Assembly (NCBI RefSeq): GCF_038630985.1
Contig: NZ_CP152049.1
Coordinates: 190,001 to 254,000 of the forward strand
DNA: 64,000 nucleotides
Direction of reading: 5' to 3'
From: Paenibacillus sp. FSL H8-0548
GTDB lineage: Bacteria; Bacillota; Bacilli; Paenibacillales; Paenibacillaceae
The notes below the pieces were generated by a model, which ran no database searches, was not told where the DNA came from, and was given only the letters and a program-made list of their open reading frames with translations. Shown here piece after piece: positions 60,778 through 64,000 of the stretch. Position 1 is the stretch's first letter. The number at the start of each line of letters is the position of its first letter. Position numbers and translations under genes: made by a program.

Positions 60778-60808
60778 AACCCCGACCGCATGAGGTTGGG
60801 GTTTTTGT
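60778..60808 (+). terminator. Degenerate ssrA-like terminator
   Basis: AACCCCGACC pairs with GGTTGGGGTT with T-run; compared with the ssrA terminator it is diverged but at the equivalent place after copy D. Confidence 0.8.
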
Positions 60809-60898
60809 TATTATGGCCAAAGTAATAACTTTCTCATTAACTAAAATTATGAAATGAACTATGCTAAGATCAGAAGAATACATGCATTGGAGGTTACA

Positions 60899-62221
60899 AT
60901 GGAATTCATACAAGAACAGCTAACAAGATACGGAGTAAATCCCAAGCAAGTTGATGGTCTATCTACTGTCATTATGGTTGTTTTGATTGCAGTAATTAGC
61001 GTTGTAGCAAATTTAATCGCGAAAAAAGTAGTTCTCCGGATTATTGTTCATATGATTACGAGTAATAAGGCGAGTAATAAGGTAACGTGGGATAATGTTA
61101 TTTTGGAAAAAAAGGTTTTTCATAATATCTCTCATATCGTTCCTGCAATCATTATTTACTTTGCGGGTTCTATGTTTCCTAGCTATCAAAATCTGATCGA
61201 GAAGACTGCATTAACGTATATTATTGTCGTTGCTTTAGTGGTGATAAATGCGTTACTGAATGCATTTGATATTATTTATCGAACGTTTCCCGTTTCCAAG
61301 GTTAGACCGATAAAAGGATATATTCAGGTTGTAAAAATAATTCTTTTTATCGTTGGTGGGATTACGATCATCTCGAATCTCATTGGTCAAAACCCGTTAA
61401 TTATTCTAAGTGGTCTTGGTGCGTTGTCAGCGGTCTTGATGTTAATATTTAAAGACTCGATACTAGGTTTAGTCGCGGGAGTACAGTTGTCATCGAACGA
61501 TATGGTACGCGTAGGTGATTGGATTGAGATGCCTAAATATAATGCTGATGGTGATGTTATTGATATTACATTGAATACGGTTAAGGTTATGAATTTTGAT
61601 AAGACGATTACGATGATTCCTAGCTATGCTTTAATTTCAGATTCTTTCAAAAACTGGCGTGGCATGCAGACGTCGGGTGGTAGAAGAATTAAACGTAGTA
61701 TTTTTATCGATACAGGTAGTATCCGCTTCTGCTCAGAGGCAATGATCGAAGAGTATCATAAAATTCAGTATCTAGGTGACTATCTAGCGACAAGATTAAG
61801 TGAAATTGAGCAACATAATGAAGAGCGTAACATTGATAAATCCAATAAAGTGAACGGCAGACAGCTAACGAATATCGGTGTATTCCGTGTGTATATTCAG
61901 CAATACCTAAAGCATCATCCGAAAATACATCAGAACATGACGCTTATTGTTAGACAGTTAGCTTCAGGAGAAAATGGATTGCCATTTGAAATTTACGCAT
62001 TTACTAACGATACGAATTGGGTTGTATATGAATCAGTACAATCAGATATATTTGATCATATTTTTGCCGTTGCTCCTTCATTTGGACTTCGTGTGTTCCA
62101 AAATCCAACGGGATATGATATTGCTCATGGTATTGAACGCACTGCAATAGAGTCATTAGATGAATCTAATCAAAAACGGCAGACAGCTGATGAGGGTGAA
62201 TATGAGTATTCTCATAAATAG
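60899..62221 (+). CDS. MscS-family mechanosensitive channel (YbdG-like)
   Basis: A 440-aa membrane protein with about five N-terminal hydrophobic helices, the pore-lining helix and the MscS cytosolic beta domain (LSALGALSAVLMLIFKDSILGLVAGVQL-type segment near 180-205, then MVRVGDWIEMPKYNADGDVIDITLNTVKV near 213-241). It resembles the YbdG/YnaI branch, which lets solutes out during osmotic downshock. The frame is open 45 bases upstream, but ATG 60899 follows TTGGAGG. It is followed by an exact copy of the ssrA terminator. Confidence 0.9.
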   Translation: MEFIQEQLTRYGVNPKQVDGLSTVIMVVLIAVISVVANLIAKKVVLRIIVHMITSNKASNKVTWDNVILEKKVFHNISHIVPAIIIYFAGSMFPSYQNLIEKTALTYIIVVALVVINALLNAFDIIYRTFPVSKVRPIKGYIQVVKIILFIVGGITIISNLIGQNPLIILSGLGALSAVLMLIFKDSILGLVAGVQLSSNDMVRVGDWIEMPKYNADGDVIDITLNTVKVMNFDKTITMIPSYALISDSFKNWRGMQTSGGRRIKRSIFIDTGSIRFCSEAMIEEYHKIQYLGDYLATRLSEIEQHNEERNIDKSNKVNGRQLTNIGVFRVYIQQYLKHHPKIHQNMTLIVRQLASGENGLPFEIYAFTNDTNWVVYESVQSDIFDHIFAVAPSFGLRVFQNPTGYDIAHGIERTAIESLDESNQKRQTADEGEYEYSHK

Positions 62222-62246
62222 ACTCCATCTCTAGTGGTACCATGAA

Positions 62247-62279
62247 AAACCCGACCTCGTGAGGTCGGGTTTTTGCTAT
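62247..62279 (+). terminator. Second exact copy of the ssrA terminator
   Basis: 33 bases from AAACCCGACCTC to TTTTTGCTAT are identical to 44107-44139 downstream of ssrA. It terminates the MscS gene. Identity over stem, loop and flank suggests common origin. Confidence 0.85.
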
Positions 62280-62579
62280 TTATTTTAAGCTTTATTTTAA
62301 TCTACAAATGATTAGCTTTCTATAGTGAAAACGATCTGACCGTCTCAAAGTACAAATGCTAGTCTAAACGTGTGTACCGTTCCAGAGATGGTTGAACTAG
62401 AACAAGATTATTAACGGAATAATAGGATGTGAGAGTGAAATCTAGGGCAACGCCGACACCCATAACTAGCAGAACATTCAGTGTATTTTCAGTTAGCATT
62501 AAGCTTTAAATAAGTTATGTTTATGATCAGTAATATATACTAGTCATATATAAAACCTATTGAAAGGAAGTGATCTAGT
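62280..62579. other. Gap before the secreted-protein gene
   Basis: About 300 bases with no gene recognised. A palindromic TATATACTAGTCATATATA-like AT-rich stretch lies near 62533-62552, just before the SD. Confidence 0.4.
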
Positions 62580-64000
62580 ATGCTGAAACGTACAATGGCT
62601 CTTATGCTTGTGTTAATCTTGACAATGACTAGTGTGATGGGTATTGCTTCTGCTAGTACAACTACGAAGGAAACGGTTATTAATCTTTCTGATACAGCAG
62701 TAACCGTTGATGGACAAAAGGCGTCAACGAGTTCATCGGCAGCGGTATATGTAGGAGCTAGCATTATATATTATGAGGACGGACATGACAGTAGCTATGG
62801 AGAAGGTACAGATTCAGATGCGCACAGTGCGGAGGAAGCAGCTGAGCATAGAGTTGTGACCATTACGAAGCCTGGAATTTATCGTGTATCAGGCAAGTTA
62901 TCGAAAGGACAGCTTGCAATTGATTTGGGAGACGATGCAGCTTCTGACCCTACAGCGGTCGTGACACTTATTTTAGACGGAGTAAATATTACGAATACAG
63001 TTGCTCCCGCAGTTATTTTCTACAATGTGTATGAGCAATACTCAATAAAAGAAGATACAAAAGGAATTATTGATCTTAGTCAAGCAGGGGCACAGGTTCT
63101 ATTAGCCGATGATTCTGTGAACATTGTGAATGGCTCTTATGTCGCACGAATTTATAAAGAGGGTTCAACGAAAAAGCTGCATAAATATGATGGAGCCTTC
63201 TATTCTAAAATGTCTATGAACATTTCTGGAGAAGCTAAGGGAACAGGAGAGCTGCATATTACTGCTGCTAATGAAGGGCTCGATTCTGAGCTGCACTTAG
63301 CTCTCAACGGCGGGAAGATCTATATTGAGGCTCAGGATGATGGAATCAATACGAATGAGGATGGAATTTCGGTTACAAGTATCAATGGTGGGTATCTTTA
63401 TGTAAATGCAGGTCTAGGAGCCGAGGGTGATGGAATTGACTCCAATGGGTACTTAACGATTAATGGAGGAACTATTGTTACTATGGCTAACGAACGTAGT
63501 CCTGACGGTGGTATTGATGCCGATAGTGATATTATCATTAATGGTGGTACAGTCATTGCACTAGGAACACGTAATGATGCGTCGTCTTCTACTTCCAAGC
63601 AGCCGTTTATGGAGCTATCTTTTGCTACGACACAAGCGGCGGGAAGTATAATCAAATTAACAGACACGGAAGGTAATGAACTTCTAAACCATATAGCGGA
63701 AAAGAATTTTCAAAGCGTAACATTTTCATCTGCTGACCTTAAACTCAATACTGAATATCATCTGTACGTTAATGGTGTACAGCAACAGTATACAGGAAAT
63801 TCTTTTGGCATGATGGGTGGCGGCTTTGGTGGAAATCGTCCTAGCGGTGATAACGGACAATTTGGTCAAGGTACTCCTCCAACAGGAGAGCGTCCAGAAA
63901 TGCCAGATGGCATGCAGGGAATGCCAGAAGGTGGATTTAATCCAGATGGACAAGTTAACACGGAGGTAAGCAGTGAAGGCTCTACAGCATTCAAAATAAC
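62580..64000 (+). CDS. Secreted carbohydrate-binding-domain protein (DUF4353-like), partial
   Basis: An open frame of at least 473 codons that runs off the window end without a stop. The N-terminus is a signal peptide (MLKRTMALMLVLILTMTSV, then cleavage after ASA near residue 26). The body resembles carbohydrate-binding domain-containing proteins of the DUF4353 type, with beta-helix-like repeats: SINGGYLYVNAGLGAEGDGI, SNGYLTINGGTIV and DIIINGGTVIA. From ~400 on it is Gly/Met/Pro-rich (MMGGGFGGNRPSG, PEMPDGMQGMPEGG). SD AAAGGAAG before ATG 62580. Such proteins often lie near cotH-like or polyphosphate-VTC genes; that context is outside the window. Confidence 0.85.
   Translation, partial: MLKRTMALMLVLILTMTSVMGIASASTTTKETVINLSDTAVTVDGQKASTSSSAAVYVGASIIYYEDGHDSSYGEGTDSDAHSAEEAAEHRVVTITKPGIYRVSGKLSKGQLAIDLGDDAASDPTAVVTLILDGVNITNTVAPAVIFYNVYEQYSIKEDTKGIIDLSQAGAQVLLADDSVNIVNGSYVARIYKEGSTKKLHKYDGAFYSKMSMNISGEAKGTGELHITAANEGLDSELHLALNGGKIYIEAQDDGINTNEDGISVTSINGGYLYVNAGLGAEGDGIDSNGYLTINGGTIVTMANERSPDGGIDADSDIIINGGTVIALGTRNDASSSTSKQPFMELSFATTQAAGSIIKLTDTEGNELLNHIAEKNFQSVTFSSADLKLNTEYHLYVNGVQQQYTGNSFGMMGGGFGGNRPSGDNGQFGQGTPPTGERPEMPDGMQGMPEGGFNPDGQVNTEVSSEGSTAFKI

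Overview
The window looks like a chromosomal segment of a low-to-mid GC Firmicute, most likely Paenibacillus or a close relative. The signs are strong Shine-Dalgarno sites, a gene order that follows Bacillus subtilis (hprK-lgt-ppaX-yvoF, his operon, yvcD-like TPR gene, trxB, rapZ-yvcK-whiA-HPr, clpP, cggR-gapA-pgk-tpiA-gpmI-eno, secG-rnr, smpB-ssrA), CggR and CtsR operators, and a tmRNA tag reading GKQQTNYAFAA. The genus is inferred from gene content and memory, not from a search.

Layout. 1-3113: 3' part of a 23S rRNA gene followed directly by six tRNAs (Met, Val, Asp, Phe, Tyr, Lys) with no 5S gene between. 3114-9689: an FMN reductase gene bracketed by two copies of a ~98-bp double-hairpin repeat, tagO, a PucR/CdaR-type regulator, an MsmX-type sugar-ABC ATPase, and an ECF sigma/anti-sigma pair. 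9810-12983: hprK-lgt-ppaX-acyltransferase operon. 13176-21194: histidine operon hisZGDBHF(IE)J plus a PRPP synthetase, with hisA missing from its usual place. 21360-28615: TPR protein, trxB, glucokinase, rapZ-yvcK-whiA and an HPr paralogue. 29090-29939: clpP with a CtsR box, and tRNA-Arg, both on the minus strand. 30024-37331: glycolytic operon under a CggR operator, with an upstream cre-like site. 38025-43476: sugar isomerase-like gene, secG, rnr with a very long Gly/Arg-rich tail, a cold-shock gene behind a terminator-like leader hairpin, and smpB.

43735-60772 is the accessory part. Intact ssrA (tmRNA) is followed by a chain of partial ssrA 3' ends at 46857-46945, 58774-58793 and 60453-60772, each followed closely by a terminator. 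The first interval (2.8 kb) holds an IS21 remnant and an AbiE-type type IV toxin-antitoxin pair but no integrase. The second (11.9 kb, AT-rich) holds a tyrosine integrase, an excisionase, a gpII/X-like replication protein, a strongly folded noncoding region, a second tyrosine recombinase, a serine resolvase, an OLD-family nuclease, unknown genes and an XRE regulator. The third (2 kb) holds small unknown genes and a retropepsin-like protease cassette, and ends in a 5'-truncated tmRNA pseudogene. This reads as stepwise accretion of integrative elements at the 3' end of ssrA.

60899-64000: an MscS-type channel, an exact second copy of the ssrA terminator, and the start of a secreted carbohydrate-binding-domain protein cut by the window edge.
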